64,000 nucleotides of DNA from Piscinibacter sp. XHJ-5 (lineage in GTDB: Bacteria; Pseudomonadota; Gammaproteobacteria; Burkholderiales; Burkholderiaceae_C): the NCBI RefSeq assembly GCF_029855045.1, contig NZ_CP123228.1, forward strand, positions 6,386,001 to 6,450,000. Reading direction: 5' to 3'. A program made the position numbers and the translations under genes. This document shows positions 32,226-40,153 of this stretch, one piece after another. The notes under the pieces were generated by a model. It was not told the origin of the DNA, did no database searches, and saw only the letters and a program-made list of their open reading frames with translations. Position 1 is the first letter of the stretch. Each line of letters starts with the position of its first letter.

Positions 32226-33445
32226 TGGCGCTGCCGCTGTTCCTGCCGTGCGCGGCCGGCGTCGAGGCGTTCCTCGCCGACGAAGCGGCCCGGATTCTGC
32301 CGAAGGCCCGAATGCATCCGGTGCGCGGCGGCGTGGCGCTGGAGGGCGGCCCCGACGAGGTCATGGCGCTCAACCTCGAATGCCGGCTGCCGCAGCGGGT
32401 GCTCATCGAAGTGGCCGAAGGGACCTATCGAAGCGAGGACGAGCTCTACGCGCTGGGCCGAAGCGTCGACTGGACACAGTGGATCACGCCGCAGCACACC
32501 CTGCGGGTGGACACGACGGCCCAGCGCAGCCCGCTGAAGAGCCTGAACTTCGCCGCCTTGCGCATCAAGGACGCCGTGTGCGATGCGATGCGGGAAGCGA
32601 CGGGCGAACGTCCCAGCGTCGACACCCAGCGTCCCGACCTGCAGCTCGTGCTGCACCTGGGCCCCGAACGCGCATCGCTCTACGTCGACAGCTCCGGCGA
32701 GCCGCTGTTCAAGCGCGGCTGGCGCGAGGACAAGGGCGATGCGCCGCTGAAGGAAACGCTTGCCGCCGCGATGCTGGCCGCGGCCGGCTGGCGCGGCACG
32801 CCCGACAGCGGCGGCGCGCTGCACGACCCGTGCTGCGGCTCGGGCACGATCGCCATCGAAGCGGCGCAGATCGCCTGCGGCATCGCACCCGGGCTGAAGC
32901 GCCGCTTCGCGTTCGAGCGGCTGCTGCCCTTTGCCACACCGGCGATGCGGGCGCAATGGCAGCGGCTGAAGAGCCACGCCCAGTCGCGCATTCGTCCCAG
33001 CGCCGTGCCCATCGTCGCGAGCGACGTGTCGTTCCGCATGGTGGACTTCGCGCGGCGCAATGCCGAGCGGGCGGGAGTCGACCGATACATCAGCTTCCAC
33101 GGCGGCGACGCGCTCGAGAGACCGGCGCCGGAGCTGCCGTCCGGGCTCCACGGCACGCTGATGCTCAATCCGCCCTATGGCGAGCGCATCGAGGTCGGCG
33201 GCAAGGCCGCACGTCCGTCGGCGCAGGATCGCGACGTGCCGGACGATTTCTTTGCCCGCCTCGCCACGCACTGGAAGCGCGCCTACACCCTTCACCCGGC
33301 CGGCTGGACGGCGTACGTGCTGAGCCCTGACATGAAGCTGCCAAGCGCAATGCGCCTGAAGGAAAGCCGGCGGGTGCCGATGTGGAACGGGCCGATCGAA
33401 TGCCGGCTGTTCAGGTTCGACCTGGTGTCCGGAACGATGCGATAG
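32225..33445 (+). CDS. THUMP-domain class I rRNA methyltransferase (RlmL N-terminal-type)
   Basis: 406 residues from a GTG that shares a base with the rpoN stop. Residues ~55-160 are a THUMP RNA-binding domain (DTQRPDLQLVLHLGPERASL); the rest is a Rossmann methyltransferase with DPCCGSGTIAIEAAQ for S-adenosylmethionine and the catalytic NPPYGER. This matches the N2-guanine methylating half of E. coli RlmL (23S rRNA G2445), without the RlmK half that is fused in enterics. Target site by homology only. Confidence 0.87.
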   Translation: MALPLFLPCAAGVEAFLADEAARILPKARMHPVRGGVALEGGPDEVMALNLECRLPQRVLIEVAEGTYRSEDELYALGRSVDWTQWITPQHTLRVDTTAQRSPLKSLNFAALRIKDAVCDAMREATGERPSVDTQRPDLQLVLHLGPERASLYVDSSGEPLFKRGWREDKGDAPLKETLAAAMLAAAGWRGTPDSGGALHDPCCGSGTIAIEAAQIACGIAPGLKRRFAFERLLPFATPAMRAQWQRLKSHAQSRIRPSAVPIVASDVSFRMVDFARRNAERAGVDRYISFHGGDALERPAPELPSGLHGTLMLNPPYGERIEVGGKAARPSAQDRDVPDDFFARLATHWKRAYTLHPAGWTAYVLSPDMKLPSAMRLKESRRVPMWNGPIECRLFRFDLVSGTMR

Positions 33446-33448
33446 GTC

Positions 33449-33856
33449 CTAGCGGCTTGCCATTCTTCCCATCAGCTTGCCCATGTCGCCGAGTCCGTCC
33501 ACCGGCACCTCGCCGGCCGGCGTGAGCTTGTCGATCACGTAGGGCAGCATCTGCGACAGCCGATCGGCGGTCACGTCCCGCGACAGGCCCAGCTGCTGCG
33601 CCAGGCGCTCGATGGTGTCGGCGCCTAGCACCTCCTGCAGCACGTCCGGCGAGATGGGCAGGTTCTCGCCCCCGGCGATCCAGGAATTCATCGTCTCGGC
33701 CTGGCCGCCCTGCGCGAACCGATCGATCAGCGTGGAGATGCCGGGGCCGGTGCCGTCGTCGGCCAGCATGCCCAGCACGGCCCCCAGCATGTCGCCGCGG
33801 CCGCCGCTCGTGCGGATGCCCGACAGCACACCGATCACCGAATCGAGCAGACCCAT
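33449..33856 (-). CDS. YidB-family protein
   Basis: 135 residues beginning MGLLDSVIGVLSG. A Gly-rich N-terminal half and a helical C-terminal half (ISPDVLQEVLGADTIERLAQQ ... LPYVIDKLTPAGEVP) match YidB/DUF937 proteins, whose role is unknown. No signal peptide. Convergent with the methyltransferase, only 3 bases apart, and in front of rsmE in the same direction. Confidence 0.8.
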   Translation of the reverse strand: MGLLDSVIGVLSGIRTSGGRGDMLGAVLGMLADDGTGPGISTLIDRFAQGGQAETMNSWIAGGENLPISPDVLQEVLGADTIERLAQQLGLSRDVTADRLSQMLPYVIDKLTPAGEVPVDGLGDMGKLMGRMASR

Positions 33857-33941
33857 GACGCACTCCGGCAGCGGCCCTGATGCAATCCATTCTGGGCGGG
33901 CCGCCGTGGCATGGCAATGCTGCAGCGCAGAAAACCTGCCC

Positions 33942-34661
33942 TCAGTCGAGGAGTGCCAACGCGGCCATCACCGCCAGCGGTGCGGTGTCGGCGCGCAGCG
34001 TGCGCGTCCCCAGTGACACTGGCATGAAACCCGCGCCGACCGCCATCGCCTCCTCGGATTCCGTAAGGCCCCCTTCGGGCCCGCTGAGGAAGAGCGGCGC
34101 CTCGCCGATCGCCGCGCAGGCGAGGCGACGCGGATCGCGCAAGCTGAGGATGAAGCGCTCCGTCGGCGCGTCGTCGCTCGCGGCATCGAGCCATTCGCGC
34201 AGCCCCAGCACGTCGCCGATGCGTGGCACCCGGGTGCGGCCGCTCTGCTCGCTGGCGGCGACGGCGACCCCGCGCCAATGCGCGACGCGCTTGTGCGCCC
34301 GATCGCCGTTCAGGCGCAGCACCGAACGTTCGCACAGCAGCGGCTGGATGTACGCCACGCCGAGCTCGGTGGCCTTTTCGATCAGCGCATCCATGCGCTC
34401 GTTGGCCGGCATGCCGACGGCCAGCGTGACGCGGCGCGCCGTCTCGCGCTCGACGGCATCATGCTGGCCGATTTCCACTTCCACGTCGCGGCGCCCGATC
34501 CGCACGACGTGCGCCGACCATTCGCCGCCGGCGCCGTTGAACAGCGTGAGCGCCGCGCCGGGCTGAAGGCGCAGCACCTGCACGTGGCGCGAAGGCCCGG
34601 CAGGCAGCGTGATCTGCGTACCCGCGGCGAGCGGCTGGTCGAGATGCAGCCGCGGCGTCAT
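33942..34661 (-). CDS. rsmE: 16S rRNA (uracil1498-N3)-methyltransferase
   Basis: 239 residues: an N-terminal PUA-like domain and a C-terminal SPOUT knot (LFLSGPEGGLTESEEAMA ... LGTRTLRADTAPLAV). It methylates U1498 of 16S rRNA. The start (ATGA) overlaps the stop of the upstream membrane-protein gene. Family length is about 240, so the gene is complete. Confidence 0.93.
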   Translation of the reverse strand: MTPRLHLDQPLAAGTQITLPAGPSRHVQVLRLQPGAALTLFNGAGGEWSAHVVRIGRRDVEVEIGQHDAVERETARRVTLAVGMPANERMDALIEKATELGVAYIQPLLCERSVLRLNGDRAHKRVAHWRGVAVAASEQSGRTRVPRIGDVLGLREWLDAASDDAPTERFILSLRDPRRLACAAIGEAPLFLSGPEGGLTESEEAMAVGAGFMPVSLGTRTLRADTAPLAVMAALALLD

Positions 34662-35203
34662 CGGGGCGGCGCCGCGTGTCGCGCGTGCCGACGCAGCCAC
34701 AGCGACAGGCGACGGCGCATCCGCTGCAGCGTGCGCCAGGCGCTCGATCGCTCGAGCGCGTCGCGCACGCGCATCTTCGTCGCGCGCCACCACTGCACCG
34801 CGCGCACGAACCACGCGAAGCGCATCAGCTGCGGCTCGGTGATGATGAACAGCCGCCCGACCAGCGCCGTGCCCAGCAGCTTGGCCAGCACGATGATGCC
34901 GATGCCGAGTGCCGCATGGCCGAGGTGCACGAGCCACAGCGCCAGCAGCTTGACCGGGAACAGCAGCAGCGCCGGGACGGCGAAGAGCAGCAGCGCGACA
35001 CCCGGCGATGCGGCGCTGATGCGCGCCTCCAGGCGCATCAGCGGCGGCCACTGCGCGAGCCGCGCCGCCCAGGCGGTCAGCGGCCGCCAGCCCCATTCCT
35101 CGATCGCGATGATGACCGCCGCGAGGCCGAGCATCACGCCGCGCAGGGCGCGCCAGGGCCAGGCGCGGTGAGCGCTCGGGCGAGGCTGGGATGAGGGTGG
35201 CAT
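34658..35203 (-). CDS. Conserved membrane protein, unknown function
   Basis: 181 residues with about three hydrophobic segments (~20-38, 66-88, 93-115) and a strongly basic C-terminus (RRRLSLWLRRHARHAA). No catalytic motif seen. It overlaps rsmE and is probably cotranscribed with it. The EEWGWRPL and RFIIITEPQL-like segments are features of a family common in Burkholderiales but unnamed. Confidence 0.65.
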   Translation of the reverse strand: MPPSSQPRPSAHRAWPWRALRGVMLGLAAVIIAIEEWGWRPLTAWAARLAQWPPLMRLEARISAASPGVALLLFAVPALLLFPVKLLALWLVHLGHAALGIGIIVLAKLLGTALVGRLFIITEPQLMRFAWFVRAVQWWRATKMRVRDALERSSAWRTLQRMRRRLSLWLRRHARHAAPPR

Positions 35204-35270
35204 TGGCGCCAGTGTAGGCGCGCCGATGCCTATCGCCGGCGCTGCGACAACGGTGCGCGACGCGCCGTGT

Positions 35271-35744
35271 TCAGCCGCCGTACAGGGCGCGTCGCGCTTG
35301 TTCGGCGGCGGGCTCGCCCTTGCGATCCCGGATCTGGTCGATGGTGCGCTTGGCCACGTCTTGCAGCTCCTGGATGGTGCCCGCCTTCTCGACGGCGAGG
35401 GTCAGCGTGAAGCCGCGCAGGCCGAGCTCCTTGGAGATGAGCTGCGTGAGCGTCTGGGTGAACTGCGCGTAGTCGAGCTCCACCGGCTCTGCCGGCGCGG
35501 CGGGGGGCGCCGGCGCGGCGGCCTTCGGAGTGCTGCGGCCCGAAGGCGCGGCCACCGGCTCGATCAGACCCATGCCCTCGAGCGCCGCGAAGTCGTTGGC
35601 CGTGATGCCGGCGACATTGGCCAGCAGCATTTCCTCCGACTTCTGCCCGTCGATGAGCAGCAGCAGGTTGCGCTGCGCTCGTTCCTTGATCAGCGCCTTT
35701 GCCTGCATTTCGGCGCGGCCCGCGTCAGTCTTTGCCCAGATCAC
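35271..35744 (-). CDS. Conserved hypothetical cytoplasmic protein
   Basis: 157 residues from a GTG start. Two parts: an N-terminal helical segment (AKTDAGRAEMQAKALIKERA, then LLLLIDGQKSEEMLLANVAG) of the kind found before winged-helix proteins, an Ala/Pro linker (~66-88) and a C-terminal helical domain. No signal peptide or known active site. It stands alone, with weak ribosome site (GGGAAG). Function unknown. Confidence 0.6.
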   Translation of the reverse strand: MIWAKTDAGRAEMQAKALIKERAQRNLLLLIDGQKSEEMLLANVAGITANDFAALEGMGLIEPVAAPSGRSTPKAAAPAPPAAPAEPVELDYAQFTQTLTQLISKELGLRGFTLTLAVEKAGTIQELQDVAKRTIDQIRDRKGEPAAEQARRALYGG

Positions 35745-35833
35745 CGATGACTTCCCAGTGGTGGTTGCATTCGTTCATCGTGCGAGGCTTTTGCGATGCC
35801 GTCAATGCCGCCGGTGCGATGCCTCGAGGAGGA

Positions 35834-37507
35834 TCACACCTTGTCGCGCAATTCGCGGCGAAGGATCTTGCCGACCGGCGTCTTGGGCAGCTCGGTGCGG
35901 AACTCCACGATCTTCGGGCGCTTGTAGCCCGTGAGATTTGCCTCGCAGTAAGCCCGCACCTGCGCTTCGGTGACGTTGGGATCGCTCTTCACGATGCACA
36001 GCTTGACCGCCTCGCCGGCCTTCGCGTCGGCCACGCCCACGGCCGCGCACTCCAGCACGCCCGGCATCTGCGTAACGACGTCTTCGACCTCGTTGGGGTA
36101 CACGTTGAAGCCGCTGACCAGGATCATGTCCTTCTTGCGGTCGACGATCTTGAAGTAGCCGCGCTCGTCGACGATGCCGATGTCGCCGCTGCGGAAGAAG
36201 CCGTCGGGCGTCATGACCTTGGCCGTCTCGTCGGGACGCTGCCAGTAGCCGGCCATCACCTGCGGCCCCTTGATCGCGATCTCGCCCGGCGTGCCGAGCG
36301 GCACCTCGTTGCCGTCGTCGTCGAGCAGCTTGAGCTCGGTGTTGGGCATCGGCAGTCCGATGTTGCCGCTGTAGGCAGTGCTGTCCACGGGGTTGCAGGT
36401 GGCCGACGGCGAGGTCTCCGACAACCCGTAGCCCTCGACGATCGGACAGCCGGTCTTCTCGAGCCACAGCTTGGCCGTGGCGCTCTGCACCGCCATGCCA
36501 CCGCCGACCGAGATCACCAGCCCGCTCCAGTCGACGGTGTTGAATTCCGGGTGATGCGCCATCGCGCCGAACAGCGTGTTGACTGCCGGGAAGCTGTGGA
36601 ACTTCTCTCCCTTCAGTGCCTTGAACACCGCCGGCAGGTCGCGCGGATTGGGAATGAGGATGTTGCAGCCGCCCATGCGCATGGACAGCATCATGTTCGT
36701 GTTGAAGCCGAAGATGTGATAGATCGGCAGCGCGCAGATGGTCGTGACCTGCTGACCCGATGCGATCTTCTTCAGCGCCGGCTGGTACCACGCCTCCGAT
36801 TGCAGGATGTTGGCCACCAGGTTGCGATGCAGCAGCACCGCGCCCTTGCTGACGCCGGTGGTGCCGCCGGTGTACTGCAGCACCGCGATGTCGTCAGGCC
36901 CCACCTGCGCGGGCTTGAAGCTCTTGCCGCGGCCCTGCGCGACCGCGTCGTTGAAGCGCACGGCGCCGGGGATGTCGTACGCCGGCACCATCTTCTTCAC
37001 GTTGCGCACGACGTAGTTGACGATCAGGCTCTTCGGAAAGCCCAGCAGGTCGCCCAGCGCCGTGAGGATGACCTTCTTCGTCGGCACGCTGGCCACCACC
37101 TGCTGCAGGGTGACCGCGAAGTTCTCGACCATCACGATGGCCTTCGCGCCCGAGTCCTTGAGCTGATGCTCGAGCTCGCGCGGGGTGTACAGCGGATTGA
37201 CGTTCACGACCACGTAGCCGGCGCGCAGGATGGCGGCGACCGCCACCGGGTACTGCGGGACGTTGGGCATCATGATGGCGATGCGATCGCCTTTGTCGAA
37301 GCCCTGCGCCTGCAGGTAGGCAGCGAACGCGCGCGACAGATCGTCGACCTGGCCGAAGGTGATCGACTTGCCCATGAACTTGTAGGCAGGCAAGTCGCGG
37401 TACTTCTTGAAGCTCTCCTCGATGAGCGCGACGAGCGAGGGGTACTGCTCGACATTGATGCTCGCCGGCACGCCCTTCGGATAGTGCTTCAGCCAAGTCT
37501 TTTCCAT
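35834..37507 (-). CDS. fadD: Long-chain fatty-acid-CoA ligase
   Basis: 557 residues. ANL superfamily AMP-forming ligase: P-loop YTGGTTGVSKGA, adenine-binding YGLSETSPSA, GDIGIVDERGYFKIVDRKKD hinge and the C-terminal catalytic Lys in PKTPVGKILRRELRD. It activates fatty acids to acyl-CoA for beta-oxidation or lipid synthesis. The start at 37507 (MEKTWLKHYPKG) fits FadD. It is divergent from the GntR regulator, separated by a 258-base gap that holds a long inverted repeat. The gap has no other gene. Confidence 0.93.
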   Translation of the reverse strand: MEKTWLKHYPKGVPASINVEQYPSLVALIEESFKKYRDLPAYKFMGKSITFGQVDDLSRAFAAYLQAQGFDKGDRIAIMMPNVPQYPVAVAAILRAGYVVVNVNPLYTPRELEHQLKDSGAKAIVMVENFAVTLQQVVASVPTKKVILTALGDLLGFPKSLIVNYVVRNVKKMVPAYDIPGAVRFNDAVAQGRGKSFKPAQVGPDDIAVLQYTGGTTGVSKGAVLLHRNLVANILQSEAWYQPALKKIASGQQVTTICALPIYHIFGFNTNMMLSMRMGGCNILIPNPRDLPAVFKALKGEKFHSFPAVNTLFGAMAHHPEFNTVDWSGLVISVGGGMAVQSATAKLWLEKTGCPIVEGYGLSETSPSATCNPVDSTAYSGNIGLPMPNTELKLLDDDGNEVPLGTPGEIAIKGPQVMAGYWQRPDETAKVMTPDGFFRSGDIGIVDERGYFKIVDRKKDMILVSGFNVYPNEVEDVVTQMPGVLECAAVGVADAKAGEAVKLCIVKSDPNVTEAQVRAYCEANLTGYKRPKIVEFRTELPKTPVGKILRRELRDKV

Positions 37508-37565
37508 TCGATGCTCGCTCCTTGATCGGCTCGCGATTCTGACGGAAGGCTGACAGGGGAGGCAT

Positions 37566-37625
37566 CCGGGTATCCGATAGCGATTGCCGCGGCCCAAGCC
37601 CCGGCAATCGCTGTCGGATACCCGG
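37566..37625. repeat. Long inverted repeat between fadD and gntR
   Basis: Two 24-base arms (37566-37589 and 37602-37625), complementary at 23 of 24 positions (the exception a G-U pair in RNA), around a 12-base loop. It begins about 60 bases upstream of the fadD start. It may be a leader hairpin, a protein-binding site or an extragenic palindrome (REP-like). No T run follows. Confidence 0.7.
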
Positions 37626-37708
37626 TTCCCGGGTGGATGGTGGCTCCTCCAGCCTCCTGCGGGAGGGGGGGCGCGGCGTGACTGACAACAGGGCCAAATC
37701 CACGGCGG

Positions 37709-37754
37709 TTGACGTGCGCGGGTGGGAGCCTTATCGTGTCGATTGGTCAGACCA
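37709..37754 (+). promoter_or_regulatory. Promoter and operator of the sugar-acid operon
   Basis: TTGACG (37709-37714), 17 bases, TATCGT (37732-37737), then the perfect palindrome TGGTC-A-GACCA at 37744-37754, placed exactly where transcription should start. TGGT-N-ACCA is the FadR/GntR operator pattern, so binding by the adjacent regulator would block the promoter. Confidence 0.65.
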
Positions 37755-37765
37755 CTTTACCTCTA

Positions 37766-38500
37766 ATGCCCTTGCAAGCCATCGCGCCGCGGCGCCTGTA
37801 CCGGCAGATCGCGGACCAGCTGCGCACTCTGATCGAGCGCGGCGAGTTCGCGGTGGGCAGCCGCCTGCCGCCGGAGCGCGACCTCGCGGTGCAACTCGGC
37901 GTGTCGCGACCGTCCGTGCGCGAAGCGCTGATCGCGCTCGAGGTGGAGGGGCGCGTCGAGGTGCGCATGGGCTCGGGCATCTACGTCCGGCACGCCGATC
38001 CGGGCAACGCCAGGCGCATCGTGGCCGAGGCGCCGCTGGAGACCATCCGCGCGCGCTCGCTCATCGAGAGCGAGCTCGCCGCGCTGGCGGCGCGCTCGAT
38101 GAAGAAGTCGCAGATGGCCGGATTGCGCGAAGCGATCGCGGTCATGGAAGGCGAAGCGGCCAGCGGCCGCACCCCCACCCAGGGCGATCGCCTGTTCCAT
38201 GTGCGCATCGCGGAGGCGTCGGACAACTCGGTGCTGCTGCGCATCGTCACCGAGCTCTATGACGAACGCCACAACCCGCTGTTCGAGCAGCTCGGCAGCC
38301 ACTTCGAGACCGCGCGCAGCTGGGCCACGGCCATCGCCGAGCACCGCGCCGTCGTCGATGCCATCGCCGCACGATCGCCGCAGGCGGCGCGCGAGGCCAT
38401 GGCGCATCACCTCGCCAATTCCCACGACCGCTTCACCGCCAACTGGTCGCCCGACGCAGACGCCCGCGTGGTCAAGCGGGTGTCGCGCAGGACCGCATGA
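37766..38500 (+). CDS. GntR-family regulator, FadR/FCD subgroup
   Basis: 244 residues. An N-terminal winged helix ([21 protein letters not shown] ... [15 protein letters not shown]) and a C-terminal helical FCD ligand domain ([13 protein letters not shown], later His/Asp/Glu positions for metal-bound acid ligands). FCD regulators usually sense sugar acids or carboxylates and repress their own operon. Its own promoter overlaps a palindromic operator. The start has no visible Shine-Dalgarno sequence. First gene before SDR, hydrolase and dehydratase genes on the same strand. Confidence 0.92.
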   Translation: MPLQAIAPRRLYRQIADQLRTLIERGEFAVGSRLPPERDLAVQLGVSRPSVREALIALEVEGRVEVRMGSGIYVRHADPGNARRIVAEAPLETIRARSLIESELAALAARSMKKSQMAGLREAIAVMEGEAASGRTPTQGDRLFHVRIAEASDNSVLLRIVTELYDERHNPLFEQLGSHFETARSWATAIAEHRAVVDAIAARSPQAAREAMAHHLANSHDRFTANWSPDADARVVKRVSRRTA

Positions 38501-38510
38501 GGATTCACGC

Positions 38511-39266
38511 ATGACACAACGACTCGCCGGCAAGACCGCCCTCGTCACCGCGGCCGGACAGGGCATAGGGCGCGCCACCGCGCTGGCCTTCGCGCAGGAA
38601 GGCGCGCAGGTCATCGCCACCGACATCAGCGAGGGCCTGCTCGCCGAGCTGCGCGGCGTGGCCGGCATCACCACGCAGCGGCTCGACGTCACCGACGACG
38701 GCGCCATCGACGCGCTGGCGGCGACGCTGCCACCGTTGGCGGTGCTGTTCAACGGCGCCGGCTACGTCCATGCCGGCACCATCCTCGACTGCGACGATGC
38801 CGCCTGGGACTTCTCTTTCCGGCTCAATGTGCGCTCGATGTACCGCATGATCCGCGCCATGCTGCCCGCCATGCTGGAGCGAGGCGGCGGCTCGATCGTC
38901 AACATGGCGTCGGTCGCCGGCAGCCTGCGCGGCGTGCCCAACCGCTTCGCCTACGGCGCGACCAAGGCCGCCGTCATCGGACTGACCAAGTCGGTCGCCG
39001 CCGACTTCGTCACGCGCGGCATCCGCTGCAACGCCATCTGCCCCGGGACCATCGAGTCGCCCTCGCTGCTGCAGCGCGTCGCCGAGCAGGCGGCGGCCAG
39101 CGGCAAGACCGTGCAGGACGTGCATGCCGCCTTCGTCGCGCGCCAGCCGATGGGCCGCATGGGTCGCGCCGAGGAAATTGCCGCACTGGCCGTGTATCTG
39201 GCTTCCGACGAATCCGCCTTCACCACCGGCACCACGCAAGTCATCGACGGCGGCTGGTCCAACTGA
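38511..39266 (+). CDS. Short-chain dehydrogenase, likely 2-keto-3-deoxy-sugar-acid dehydrogenase
   Basis: 251 residues: TAAGQGIGRATALAF cofactor loop, LFNGAGYV, catalytic YGATKAAVIG with Ser in VNMASVAGS, and PG motif NAICPGTIESP. The opening and the adjacent FAH-fold hydrolase match the NAD-dependent 2-keto-3-deoxy-L-fuconate/L-rhamnonate dehydrogenase pair of the non-phosphorylating L-fucose and L-rhamnose pathways. Substrate by context only. It begins 10 bases after the GntR gene. Confidence 0.85.
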   Translation: MTQRLAGKTALVTAAGQGIGRATALAFAQEGAQVIATDISEGLLAELRGVAGITTQRLDVTDDGAIDALAATLPPLAVLFNGAGYVHAGTILDCDDAAWDFSFRLNVRSMYRMIRAMLPAMLERGGGSIVNMASVAGSLRGVPNRFAYGATKAAVIGLTKSVAADFVTRGIRCNAICPGTIESPSLLQRVAEQAAASGKTVQDVHAAFVARQPMGRMGRAEEIAALAVYLASDESAFTTGTTQVIDGGWSN

Positions 39267-39287
39267 TCACGACAAAGGAGTCTTCAA

Positions 39288-40148
39288 ATGAAACTGATGC
39301 GTCACGGCCGCAAGGGCCAGGAGAAGCCGGCGCTGGTCGATGCGACCGGCCAGGTGCGCGACCTGTCGGCAGTGCTGCCCGACATCACGGCCGCGACCTT
39401 GTCACCCGAGGGCCTGGCGCGGCTGCGCGACATCGATGCCGCCACGCTGCCGGCCGTGCAGCCGCAGCGCATCGCCCCGCCGTGGAGCGGATTGGGCAAG
39501 TTCATCTGCATCGGCCTCAACTACGCCGACCACGCCGCCGAATCCGGGCAGCCGGTGCCCAAGGAGCCCATCGTCTTCATGAAGGCCACCAGCGCGCTGA
39601 TCGGCTGCAACGACCCGGTCGTGCTGCCGCAAGGCTCGGTCAAGAGCGACTGGGAGGTCGAGCTCGGCGTGGTGATCGGCAGCAAGGCGCGCTACGTGTC
39701 GGAGAACGAAGCCTTGGCGCATGTCGCCGGCTACTGCGTCGTCAACGACCTGTCAGAGCGCGAGTACCAGCTCGAGCGCGGCAGCCAGTGGGACAAGGGC
39801 AAGGGCTGCGACACCTTCGGCCCGGTCGGCCCGTGGCTGGTCACCAGGGACGAGGTGCCCGATCCGCAGGACCTGGGACTGTGGCTCGAGGTCAACGGCA
39901 AGCGCTTCCAGGACGGCAACACGCGCACGATGGTGTTCGGCGTGGCTGCCCTCGTGAGCTACCTCAGCCGCTTCATGACCCTGTACCCGGGCGACCTGAT
40001 CAGCACCGGCACCCCGCCCGGCGTCGGCTTGGGCATGAAGCCCCCGCTCTACCTCAAGCCGGGCGACGAGATGCGCCTGGGCATCAGCGGGTTGGGCGAG
40101 CAGCGCCAGCGTGTGCATGCGTGGAACCCCGCGCTGATCGACGAGTGA
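39288..40148 (+). CDS. Fumarylacetoacetate-hydrolase-family enzyme, likely 2,4-diketo-3-deoxy-sugar-acid hydrolase
   Basis: 286 residues. The FAH domain includes FICIGLNYADHAAESG, the metal-binding Glu in SDWEVELGVVIG, the VVNDLSEREYQ segment and GDLISTGTPPGVGLG near the end. Relatives are annotated as ureidoglycolate lyase or as 2,4-diketo-3-deoxy-L-fuconate/rhamnonate hydrolase. Next to an SDR of the matching type the latter is favoured. AAAGGAG is the ribosome site. Confidence 0.85.
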   Translation: MKLMRHGRKGQEKPALVDATGQVRDLSAVLPDITAATLSPEGLARLRDIDAATLPAVQPQRIAPPWSGLGKFICIGLNYADHAAESGQPVPKEPIVFMKATSALIGCNDPVVLPQGSVKSDWEVELGVVIGSKARYVSENEALAHVAGYCVVNDLSEREYQLERGSQWDKGKGCDTFGPVGPWLVTRDEVPDPQDLGLWLEVNGKRFQDGNTRTMVFGVAALVSYLSRFMTLYPGDLISTGTPPGVGLGMKPPLYLKPGDEMRLGISGLGEQRQRVHAWNPALIDE

Positions 40149-40153
40149 CCACG

